DNA of 5,394 nucleotides from Phycisphaerae bacterium (GCA_016935035.1 JAFGRR010000159.1:1-5394); one strand, 5' to 3'; numbered from the stretch's first letter, positions 1 to 5,083 are shown. The notes: generated by a model from the sequence alone, not told the origin. Made by a program: numbers and translations.

Positions 1-22
1 AACCGCGCCGCGCCCGTAAGGA

Positions 23-64
23 AGCGGTTGACTGAGAAACCGTTCGTTTTACGGCACAACCGCT
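23..64. repeat. Nested inverted repeat
   Basis: AGCGGTTG at 23-30 is the exact reverse complement of CAACCGCT at 57-64. Inside the 26-base interval, CCGT at 40-43 is complementary to ACGG at 51-54. A transcript could fold as an 8 bp outer stem with a 4 bp inner stem. No T-tract follows on either strand, so an intrinsic terminator is not indicated. It could be part of a structured RNA, a protein site or chance. Confidence 0.45.
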
Positions 65-126
65 CCCTCACGGTCGCGGCTCAGATTAGAATCGCGGTCT
101 TGGGATAGGTTCTAGGGTTCGGAACA

Positions 127-155
127 GGATCGGCCGCACGCGCGTGCGCCGATCC
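127..155 (-). terminator. Strong hairpin, possible terminator without U-tract
   Basis: GGATCGGC at 127-134 is the exact reverse complement of GCCGATCC at 148-155. Between them, after one unpaired C at 135, lies the perfect 12 bp palindrome GCACGCGCGTGC at 136-147. The fold would be a long GC-rich stem with a single bulge. It sits about 100 bases past the stop of the minus-strand CvpA-like gene, a reasonable place for a terminator or 3'-end-stabilising hairpin. There is no T-run after it in either direction, so a classical intrinsic terminator is not shown. A dimeric protein binding site is the main alternative. Confidence 0.4.
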
Positions 156-254
156 GAGCAGGGCCAGTAATGGTTCGGCTACGCGCCGTGGCGATTGATT
201 CCCCCATGATCAGACAGGCTTAGGCTGGTCGGGCTTCGTCTTTCGCTGCGTTCC

Positions 255-1328
255 TTAGTCCCTTTGTCGCTCACTCGTCATCGTCTGTACCTGCCCGACG
301 ATTGCCTTCGCGGCCCAACGTAGACGATTCAACTCCGCCTCGTCCAACCGTTCGCCGGCGGCGGACAGCTTGCCGCAGTCCATGTCCTGCAGCGCCGACT
401 TCAACTCCGGCAGATGTTCTTTCGCGAACTTCATCACGCGCGGGTCATCAAACAGTTGCGACGTGCTCGCGCATGCCAGGATCGACCGCACGTCACGCCG
501 CGCGCAGGCGTCGCGGAGTTTCTCGTCCTGTTGCAACTCAGCAGTGATGGACGCCAGTTCGCCGTGTGACAGAAGGCTGCGCAACTCGGCACTGTTGGTC
601 AGTTCCGTGACGGCCGCCCGGTCGGTCGCGATGTCGGTGACGGTCCGCGCCGTCTCCATGATCGGCACATCAGCGACGAGATTGTGTTGCCGCATCCAAT
701 CGGCGGCCGGATCACGGTCGAAATACGCCAGCACACGGGACATCTGTGCCACCGGCGAAAACTGTGCGGATTGCATCTGCGGCATCTCAGACAACATGTT
801 GCCGAGCGGCTCGGAGAACATTGCCAAGGTCCAGTAGGTCGCGGCCACCATCAACCCACCCTCGACCGCGCCTAGCATTGCCCCACCCGTGCTGTTGAAC
901 ATGCGGAGCCACGGTCGTCTGCGAATCACGCGTCCCAGAACGAGCGAGATGACCATGCCGACGATCATCACGACACCGCCCACGCAGAGGGAGCCGGTGC
1001 CTATGCCGTACACGCTCCAGGTAGCGCCGAGGGGTACCAGGAGTCGATCCGCCGCCGGGCCGGCCACGCTGCCGGCGACAACCGCCGCGATAAGCGTCAC
1101 CGTGCGAATGATGTGACGGGTCAGCCCGTCCAGGTCGGTGAGCAGGGCGAGAACCACCGCACAAATGCCCATCAGACTAACGAGCGGCCCTCCCAGAACG
1201 ACGACCGCCATCAGTGCCCCATAAAGCAGCAGGCGGGCCGCCCACAAGAGCTTCGTCGCCGGGTGTACCGGCGGCGCAGCTGCGGCGTGGGCGGTCACAA
1301 TCGCCGGCGCGCAAGCGTTCATGTTCAT
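255..1328 (-). CDS. CvpA-family-like integral membrane protein with helical C-terminal domain
   Basis: This encodes 357 residues. The N-terminal half is strongly hydrophobic, with segments at roughly 27-64 (one or two passes), 72-92, 112-135 and 147-170. Two features resemble the CvpA family (colicin V production protein, an inner-membrane protein of poorly defined function). One is an Asp-Gly-Leu-x-Arg stretch at 67-71 leading into the second hydrophobic segment. The other is a Gly-rich final segment, GGAMLGAVEGG at 148-158. Residues from about 180 to the end are hydrophilic, charged and probably helical, with no domain I can name; this tail is longer than in minimal CvpA proteins of about 160 residues. 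The start is the ATG at 1328 because a perfect TAAGGAGG lies 12 bases upstream (1341-1348). The reading frame stays open for 56 more codons upstream, but that part looks non-coding and runs into kdsA. The gene is divergent from kdsA. Family assignment rests on topology and the Gly pattern, so it is good but not certain. Confidence 0.78.
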   Translation of the reverse strand: MNMNACAPAIVTAHAAAAPPVHPATKLLWAARLLLYGALMAVVVLGGPLVSLMGICAVVLALLTDLDGLTRHIIRTVTLIAAVVAGSVAGPAADRLLVPLGATWSVYGIGTGSLCVGGVVMIVGMVISLVLGRVIRRRPWLRMFNSTGGAMLGAVEGGLMVAATYWTLAMFSEPLGNMLSEMPQMQSAQFSPVAQMSRVLAYFDRDPAADWMRQHNLVADVPIMETARTVTDIATDRAAVTELTNSAELRSLLSHGELASITAELQQDEKLRDACARRDVRSILACASTSQLFDDPRVMKFAKEHLPELKSALQDMDCGKLSAAGERLDEAELNRLRWAAKAIVGQVQTMTSERQRD

Positions 1329-1340
1329 TTGGTGCGTAGT

Positions 1341-1348
1341 CCTCCTTA
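1341..1348 (-). promoter_or_regulatory. Ribosome binding site that sets the CvpA-like start
   Basis: On the minus strand this reads TAAGGAGG, a full match to the anti-Shine-Dalgarno end of 16S rRNA. It is separated by 12 bases from the ATG at 1328. The spacing is a little long, but the next in-frame ATG (1322) is farther away. The site strongly favours 1328 over upstream in-frame starts. Confidence 0.8.
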
Positions 1349-1396
1349 GATGAAACCATGCGAAACTGGAGCACGCATGTCCACCACGATCCGACA

Positions 1397-1412
1397 ATGA
1401 CTGGCCAGCCAT
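1397..1412. promoter_or_regulatory. Near-palindrome in the divergent cvpA-like/kdsA intergenic region
   Basis: The core CTGGCCAG at 1401-1408 is a perfect 8 bp palindrome. It is flanked by ATG-A and C-CAT, so 14 of 16 positions are symmetric. It lies between two divergent genes, just upstream of the kdsA start, and could be an operator for either. Short GC palindromes also arise by chance. No matched promoter could be assigned with confidence. Confidence 0.3.
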
Positions 1413-1438
1413 CTTCAGGCCGTGATAAGATGCCCGCC

Positions 1439-2257
1439 ATGAGCCAGACACACACCGCACAACTCGGACCGTACACCGTCGGCGGCGACCGTCCACTGGT
1501 TTTGATCGCAGGTCCCTGCGTGATCGAAAGCGCCGACCACGCGTTATCGCTCGCCGAACGTATCAGCACGATCGCCCGGCAGGTCGGATTGCCGTACGTC
1601 TTCAAGGCCAGCTACGACAAGGCCAACAGGTCGAGCATCAACTCTTTCCGCGGTCCAGGGCTGGCCGACGGGCTACCGATCCTTGCGCGCGTCCGAGAAA
1701 AGGTAGGCGTGCCGGTCCTGTCCGACATTCACGAGCCCGCCCAGGCGGCGCCGGCAGGGGAGGTGCTGGACTGCTTGCAGATTCCCGCCTTCCTGTGTCG
1801 TCAAACGGATCTACTCGTCGCTGCCGCCGCCACTGGGCGCTGCGTAAACGTCAAAAAGGGCCAGTTCTTGGCTCCGGACAAGATGCGTCTGGTCGCCGAG
1901 AAAGTCCGTGAGTCCGGCAACGCCAACGTAATGCTGACGGATCGCGGGACGTTCTTCGGGTACGAACGCCTGATTAACGACTTCACCGGCCTGGCCGTGA
2001 TGCGCGGCTTCGCGCCCGTGGTTTTCGATGCGACCCATTCGGTGCAATATCCCGGCGGGGCCGGTGTTGTGACGGGGGGGCAGCGTGGGCACATCCCGCT
2101 GCTGGTGCGTGCCGCCGTCGCCGTCGGCATCGATGCCCTGTTCCTGGAGGTCCACGACGACCCGGACCACGCCAGGAGCGACGCGGCCACCGTTTGGCCG
2201 CTCGACCGACTCCAACCCCTCCTGGAGACCGTTCAACGCATTCGCGAAGCCCTGTAG
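1439..2257 (+). CDS. kdsA: 3-deoxy-8-phosphooctulonate (Kdo-8-P) synthase, metal-dependent class
   Basis: The cytoplasmic enzyme condenses phosphoenolpyruvate with arabinose 5-phosphate to give Kdo-8-phosphate, the precursor of the Kdo sugar that links lipid A to the LPS core. It is a TIM-barrel protein of 272 residues from this start, close to the family's usual 260-285. Family motifs are clear: IAGPCVIES (23-31), FKASYDKANRSS (55-66), SFRGPG (69-74), LQIPAFLCRQTDLL (113-126), NVKKGQFLAP (137-146), DATHSVQ (197-203) and GGQR (213-216). Cys27, His200, Glu237 and Asp248 match the metal ligands Cys11, His185, Glu222 and Asp233 of the Aquifex enzyme, with almost identical spacing. The metal-independent E. 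coli type has Asn at the Cys position. The Trp usually seen after FLAP is absent (Asp147-Lys148-Met149). ATG 1439 places the N-terminus as in homologues; ATG 1430 is possible, and neither has a strong ribosome binding site. The next gene follows after 21 bases. Confidence 0.97.
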   Translation: MSQTHTAQLGPYTVGGDRPLVLIAGPCVIESADHALSLAERISTIARQVGLPYVFKASYDKANRSSINSFRGPGLADGLPILARVREKVGVPVLSDIHEPAQAAPAGEVLDCLQIPAFLCRQTDLLVAAAATGRCVNVKKGQFLAPDKMRLVAEKVRESGNANVMLTDRGTFFGYERLINDFTGLAVMRGFAPVVFDATHSVQYPGGAGVVTGGQRGHIPLLVRAAVAVGIDALFLEVHDDPDHARSDAATVWPLDRLQPLLETVQRIREAL

Positions 2258-2267
2258 CGGCGGACGC

Positions 2268-2272
2268 GGGAG
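2268..2272 (+). promoter_or_regulatory. Ribosome binding site of the transglutaminase-like gene
   Basis: GGGAG lies 6 bases before the ATG at 2279, inside the 21-base gap after the kdsA stop. Its spacing supports this start and suggests translation from a shared mRNA with kdsA. Confidence 0.6.
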
Positions 2273-2278
2273 AACGCA

Positions 2279-3184
2279 ATGTCCTACTGGCACCGCCTGC
2301 ACCGTACTCCCGCCCTGGTACGCTGGCCGCTGAAGCTGCTGGTGTTCCTGGTGGTAACGGGGCTGGTGCTGTACCCGAAGGTGTGGCTGCTTCCGACCTG
2401 GCTGCACCGGCTCGGCGATCTGGATAGCGTGCTCGACCCGCAAAACGCCGGCTTGGCGCCGCTTGAGAACGAGGTCAGCGAGCTCCTGGCGAAAGAACCT
2501 CCCGAGAAGGCTGCCAACCCGAAGGCCGTACTGGAGCTTGCGCAGAAAGTGGTCCTGAAGCACGTTCCATACGCCTGGGATTGGGATACCTGGGGCGTTT
2601 TTGATTACGTGCCGACGGTTGCGGAAGTGCTCAGCAAGGGGCATGAGGATTGCGACGGCAGGGCGGTGGTAGCGGCTTCTCTGCTGCGGCGAATGGGACG
2701 CGAAGCCTGGCTCGTTTCAGACCTCAAGCACGTATGGGTCGAGACGCCCGACGGGGCCACCATGGGCCCCGGCGACGGCAAGCCGACGATCACCGGCGGC
2801 AAGCCAGGTAAGCCGGAGGAGCCGATGCTGTACCGGGCGGTTGCGACTCTTCGAAACCTGGGCCGCGGGCTGACGTTTGGCATCGCGGTGTTTCCGATGG
2901 TGCGTGTGCTGATGATCTGGCTGGCGCTATGTGCATGTCTTGCGCATCCGTGGTCGTCGCCGACCCGGCGGGTGGCGGGGAGCCTTTTGCTGCTGGCGGC
3001 GATTGCGCTATTGCACGATGCGAAGCCGGCTGCCTCGGGGCTGGCGCAAGATCCACGCCTTGCTTGGGTGGCGTGGATGACCGCGGCGGCGGGAATCGTC
3101 CTGCTGGCTGTCAAATCGGGCGTGAGGCGCCAGCGTGACGCTGCTGCTGAATCACCGGCAGCGGGTGCAATTCGCCCCGATTGA
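2279..3184 (+). CDS. Membrane-anchored transglutaminase-like (Cys-His-Asp) protein
   Basis: This encodes 301 residues. A hydrophobic segment at about 17-38 near the basic N-terminus should anchor the protein. The soluble part that follows contains a transglutaminase-like core: GHEDCDGRAVVAASLLRRMG (121-140) with the probable nucleophile Cys125, then KHVWVET (150-156) with His151, and Asp166 fifteen residues later, the spacing expected for the Cys-His-Asp triad. The preceding FDYVPTVAEVLSKG is typical of the stretch before the catalytic Cys in bacterial members, which include proteases and transferases. A Gly/Lys/Pro-rich loop (163-182) follows. Three more hydrophobic segments come next, at about 200-222, 232-247 and 262-279, then a short polar tail. 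The catalytic domain therefore sits between the first and second membrane segments. It is probably in one operon with kdsA, suggesting an envelope role, but the substrate is unknown. Its last 74 bases overlap the convergent YkgJ-like gene. Confidence 0.85.
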   Translation: MSYWHRLHRTPALVRWPLKLLVFLVVTGLVLYPKVWLLPTWLHRLGDLDSVLDPQNAGLAPLENEVSELLAKEPPEKAANPKAVLELAQKVVLKHVPYAWDWDTWGVFDYVPTVAEVLSKGHEDCDGRAVVAASLLRRMGREAWLVSDLKHVWVETPDGATMGPGDGKPTITGGKPGKPEEPMLYRAVATLRNLGRGLTFGIAVFPMVRVLMIWLALCACLAHPWSSPTRRVAGSLLLLAAIALLHDAKPAASGLAQDPRLAWVAWMTAAAGIVLLAVKSGVRRQRDAAAESPAAGAIRPD

Positions 3185-3545
3185 GCCCTGGACAGACGCG
3201 TCCGGTAGCTTCCCAGCTTCTGTTGGATTTCAGGTTCGAGGCCCAGAACGGCCACGTTCGGCACTGCACCGGGCGTGCCCTGTGGATGCGGCAACCGGTT
3301 GTGCCGTCCGGCCGCCGATCCAGGAACTCACAATCTCCGCCATCCAATTCGAGCAGACTCCGTCGCGATCCGATTGTGCGCGTATGGCGGTCGGTGAATT
3401 CGTCGGGTGTTAGCCCAACCTGTCGGGCGATGGCGGCGACTTCCTCCTTGCTGACCCAGACGTAGCCGGGCGGACCGCTGCAACAGTTGCCGCAGCGCGT
3501 ACACTGGAATCGCAAGCCGTCGGCGTACCAGGGTTGACTAGGCAT
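3111..3545 (-). CDS. YkgJ/UPF0153-family Cys-rich zinc/iron-chelating protein
   Basis: This encodes 144 residues, within the usual size range of the family. It has the hallmark CxxCxxCC motif near the N-terminus (FQCTRCGNCC, Cys15, Cys18, Cys21, Cys22). This is followed by GYVWVSKEEVAAIARQVGL (27-45), a CEFLD motif (Cys72), GC-RIHRARPVQCRTWPFW (Cys85 and Cys95) and VCPGLNRGE (Cys118). These eight cysteines and the RPxQCRxxPFW signature are characteristic of the PF03692 family, thought to bind zinc or an iron-sulfur cluster. The biochemical role is not settled for most members, so none is claimed. There is no signal peptide, so it should be cytoplasmic. The ATG at 3545 puts the Cys motif where homologues have it; the ribosome binding site is weak. 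The last 25 or so codons, including the stop, lie antisense to the end of the transglutaminase-like gene. Confidence 0.93.
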   Translation of the reverse strand: MPSQPWYADGLRFQCTRCGNCCSGPPGYVWVSKEEVAAIARQVGLTPDEFTDRHTRTIGSRRSLLELDGGDCEFLDRRPDGTTGCRIHRARPVQCRTWPFWASNLKSNRSWEATGRVCPGLNRGELHPLPVIQQQRHAGASRPI

Positions 3546-3587
3546 GGGCGTCTCTCGTGCGTTATTGGAGCGTTCACCGGTCCGCCT

Positions 3588-3615
3588 CTGACGGCCGGAC
3601 TACCGGGAGTATACT
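3588..3615 (+). promoter_or_regulatory. Candidate promoter for the acidic-protein gene, with a symmetric -10
   Basis: CTGACG at 3588-3593 (four of six matches to the -35 consensus) is followed after 16 bases by TATACT at 3610-3615 (five of six to the -10). The -10 lies in the perfect palindrome GAGTATACTC (3607-3616), so the minus strand also reads TATACT at 3613-3608, pointing towards the YkgJ-like gene. The minus-strand -35 is poor. Plus-strand transcription would leave a leader of about 170 bases before ATG 3795, and minus-strand transcription one of about 55 bases before ATG 3545. Confidence 0.4.
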
Positions 3616-3649
3616 CTCCTCCCGCGGGGTCCATCGGATTCTAGCAAAA

Positions 3650-3680
3650 GCGCCGCGGGTGGTGCGGCGTGCGGCGGCGC
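3650..3680 (+). repeat. GC-rich inverted repeat in the acidic-gene leader
   Basis: GCGCCGC at 3650-3656 is the reverse complement of GCGGCGC at 3674-3680, separated by 17 bases. A run of seven T follows, but only at 3702-3708, too far from the stem for a normal intrinsic terminator. The surrounding sequence is low-complexity (repeated GCGGCG), so alternative pairings exist and the fold may be incidental. Confidence 0.25.
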
Positions 3681-3704
3681 GGAAGCGGCGGCGAAGAGTT
3701 GTTT

Positions 3705-3719
3705 TTTTGGTTGCCAAAA
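3705..3719. promoter_or_regulatory. Palindrome TTTTGG-TTG-CCAAAA, possible operator
   Basis: Two exact 6-base arms surround a 3-base centre. It lies five bases before a second -35-like TTGACG (3724-3729). It is AT-rich against a GC-rich background, which makes a regulator site plausible. No regulator is identified. Confidence 0.35.
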
Positions 3720-3723
3720 GGTC

Positions 3724-3749
3724 TTGACGTAACGCAACTCGTTGCTAAT
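3724..3749 (+). promoter_or_regulatory. Second weak promoter candidate with embedded palindrome
   Basis: TTGACG at 3724-3729 matches five of six -35 bases, but the only -10-like element, GCTAAT at 3744-3749, is just 14 bases away, so the pairing is sub-optimal. The spacer and -10 overlap a perfect palindrome, GCAAC-TC-GTTGC, at 3734-3745. If it is a promoter, it would start transcripts close to the acidic-protein gene and could be blocked by a protein bound to the palindrome. Confidence 0.3.
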
Positions 3750-3781
3750 CTGCCCGCGCAGTGGATCAATCCTTGAATGAC

Positions 3782-3787
3782 GAGGAG
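3782..3787 (+). promoter_or_regulatory. Ribosome binding site that sets the acidic-protein start
   Basis: GAGGAG is 7 bases from ATG 3795, near-optimal spacing. It lies downstream of the alternative ATG at 3777 and so argues against that longer start. Confidence 0.65.
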
Positions 3788-3794
3788 CAGCGGG

Positions 3795-4130
3795 ATGTTC
3801 GCAGTAATGACTGAGAGTGAGCGTAGGCAAGGAGGTGCCGAAGTCGCGGTCCTGACGCCTGGGGATAACGAGTTCGCAAGCACCGATGTCGATGTCGAGG
3901 AAGAGCGTTCCTGGTTTGCGTGCGGCCCAGACGAGTGGGGCGCCGGCGCCTTGGGCACGCGCGCGGACGGGCGTCGCCGTGCCGACAACGAGGACGAGGA
4001 AGAGGACTTCGACGAATTCGAAGACGACGATGACGATGCCGACGTGGATGACGACGAGGAGTTCGAAGAGGACTTCGACGACGACGATGACTTTGACGAC
4101 GAGTTTGAGTACGAGGAAAGCGACGACTAG
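3795..4130 (+). CDS. Small protein with extremely acidic Asp/Glu/Phe tail, function unknown
   Basis: This encodes 111 residues. I recognise no enzyme domain, signal peptide or membrane segment. Residues 1-63 are of mixed composition and end in a basic patch, GRRRA (59-63). From residue 64 to the end, 37 of 48 residues are Asp or Glu, broken mainly by single Phe or Tyr at 72, 75, 90, 94, 100, 104 and 106. Such a tail should be disordered and could bind metal ions, basic proteins or RNA polymerase or ribosomal parts, or act as a DNA mimic; none of this is shown. The start at 3795 is chosen because GAGGAG (3782-3787) lies 7 bases upstream; ATGs at 3777 and 3807 have worse sites. The Asp/Glu codons are mixed (GAC, GAT, GAG, GAA), so the run encodes selected acidity and is not one simple triplet repeat. 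A hairpin starts three bases after the stop. The next gene is strongly basic. Confidence 0.72.
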   Translation: MFAVMTESERRQGGAEVAVLTPGDNEFASTDVDVEEERSWFACGPDEWGAGALGTRADGRRRADNEDEEEDFDEFEDDDDDADVDDDEEFEEDFDDDDDFDDEFEYEESDD

Positions 4131-4133
4131 CAG

Positions 4134-4162
4134 CCCCTGACGCGGCGCGGCCGCGTACGGGG
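4134..4162 (+). terminator. GC-rich hairpin directly after the acidic gene
   Basis: CGCGGC (4141-4146) pairs with GCCGCG (4150-4155) across a 3-base loop and extends by one A-T pair. After two mismatches, CCCC (4134-4137) pairs with GGGG (4159-4162). It begins three bases after the TAG stop. No T-run follows, so it may be a Rho-independent terminator of the U-less type, a 3'-end protector, or neither. A small extra hairpin, GGCG-GAC-CGCC, overlaps its end at 4161-4171. Confidence 0.4.
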
Positions 4163-4295
4163 CGGACCGCCCGCGATCCCATGTGCCCGCGTCTCCCGCC
4201 TGCTATCTCATGGTGGCCGATATCGCCGGTCTGCCGTCGGTTTTGTGCCGCCGAGCGCTTCAGTCGCCGCGGCCAGCCCGTCGATAACGGGGATC

Positions 4296-4700
4296 ATGAG
4301 CAAGGCACCAGCACTGTCTGAAAAAGATCGGCGCGCGCCGACGGACGCCGGCGAGCGTACCGAGTCTGATCGTCGTTCGGCCGCGGGTAATGACCGGCGT
4401 GACATGGTCGACCGCCGCTCGGGGCTTGACCGCCGGCGTGGTCCTGGTCGGCGTCTGACGGATTATCGGCGTGAGGCCCAAGAGGGCCACATGAACGAGG
4501 AGCAGTTGGCCTTCATTCTCGCCATGGAGGAGTACAAGGCCACCAATAACTGCCCCTTCCCGACGTGGACCGATGTCCTCGATGTGGCGTTGTATCTTGG
4601 CTACCGCAAGGTAGCCCCGATCGGCGAGCACCGCTTGACCGGGAGCAGTTACGACGCCGGCGCCGATAACGACGATGTCGATCGAATCTGTGACGCTTAG
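4296..4700 (+). CDS. Arg-Arg hexad-repeat protein with C-terminal PFPTWT/LGYRKV domain, function unknown
   Basis: This encodes 134 residues from ATG 4296. The N-terminal half is basic and probably disordered. It carries DRR at 11-13 and 25-27, then Arg-Arg dyads at 34-35, 40-41, 46-47, 52-53 and 58-59, exactly every six residues (xDRRxx, ending as PGRR and DYRR). From residue 66 a compact domain begins: MNEEQLAFILAMEEYKATNN, then PFPTWTDVLDVALYLGYRKV to residue 106, then an acidic tail. The domain looks like two or three helices. From memory, similar 'DRR + PTWTEVLEV..LGYRKV' proteins occur in planctomycetes, but I cannot name a function. The GGGGA before ATG 4296 is only 2 bases away, so initiation there is uncertain; a GTG at 4245 would add 17 unconvincing residues. 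An internal ATG at 4491 has a better site and would give the C-terminal domain alone. It follows the acidic-protein gene after about 165 bases on the same strand. Confidence 0.78.
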   Translation: MSKAPALSEKDRRAPTDAGERTESDRRSAAGNDRRDMVDRRSGLDRRRGPGRRLTDYRREAQEGHMNEEQLAFILAMEEYKATNNCPFPTWTDVLDVALYLGYRKVAPIGEHRLTGSSYDAGADNDDVDRICDA

Positions 4701-5083
4701 ACGGCGACACCCGCGACTACCAGTCACAACGTCACCTGACACACAGGCAGTTCATTCCCCGTCTGCGGCGTGAGTCCCGCACACAACGTTTTGCATTACC
4801 TCGTTCCCCGGATTTACCCGATAGGAACAGTCGGTGGCGTGGTCGAATGTTGCCCACCCAGCCGCCTTTCTGACCCGCTGAGGTTACGTCCTTGCGTCAC
4901 ACGCGCCGACGACAATACGCGGCTCTCATCCGGAACCGACGCCGTCCACGGACGGAACGCCGGCGGGGGGAGTTGCTGGCGCCGCGTTTGCGGTGCGATC
5001 GCGTGAACGCGTTGCGTGCCATTGTCTGGACCGGCAACTACGTTACGCCACAGAGGTTGGCACAGGCGAGCGTCAGTCTCTGC

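Larger units (their letters stand above)
1..254. other. Intergenic region downstream of the CvpA-like gene
   Basis: I see no credible coding region here. The stretch lies beyond the stop codon of the minus-strand CvpA-like gene and so would be its 3' untranslated or terminator region. It holds two clear inverted repeats, at 23-64 and 127-155, listed separately. I recognise no tRNA, riboswitch or small RNA family. The left edge of the window cuts it, so its true extent is unknown. Confidence 0.6.

Noticed and set aside
1329..1496. The open frame of the CvpA-like gene continues 56 codons upstream of ATG 1328.
   Set aside because: The perfect ribosome binding site lies before 1328, and the extension has Arg/Ser/Cys-rich non-family sequence and overlaps the start of kdsA on the other strand.
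1811..2644. A 277-codon minus-strand frame opposite kdsA and the transglutaminase-like gene.
   Set aside because: Both plus-strand genes are firmly identified, and this frame gives Gln/His/Arg-rich sequence of no known family, typical of an antisense shadow.
2605..3294. A 229-codon minus-strand frame opposite the transglutaminase-like gene.
   Set aside because: It is antisense to the catalytic Cys-His-Asp region of a recognised gene and overlaps the true YkgJ-like gene in another frame.
3829..3836. AAGGAGGT, a perfect Shine-Dalgarno sequence inside the acidic-protein gene.
   Set aside because: No ATG or suitable GTG lies at a workable distance downstream, so it does not mark a gene start.
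3766..4182. An Arg/His-rich minus-strand frame of 138 codons.
   Set aside because: It is the complement of the Asp/Glu codon run in the acidic-protein gene, which makes GTC/CTC/TCG triplets read as basic residues in a shifted frame. The plus strand has the good ribosome binding site.
4260..4742. A 160-codon minus-strand frame opposite the Arg-repeat gene.
   Set aside because: The plus-strand product has a regular motif and a conserved-looking domain. The minus frame has no recognisable feature.
4984..5003. GCGATCGC-type palindrome reminiscent of the cyanobacterial HIP1 repeat.
   Set aside because: Only one core is seen in the window. HIP1 is meaningful only when highly repeated.
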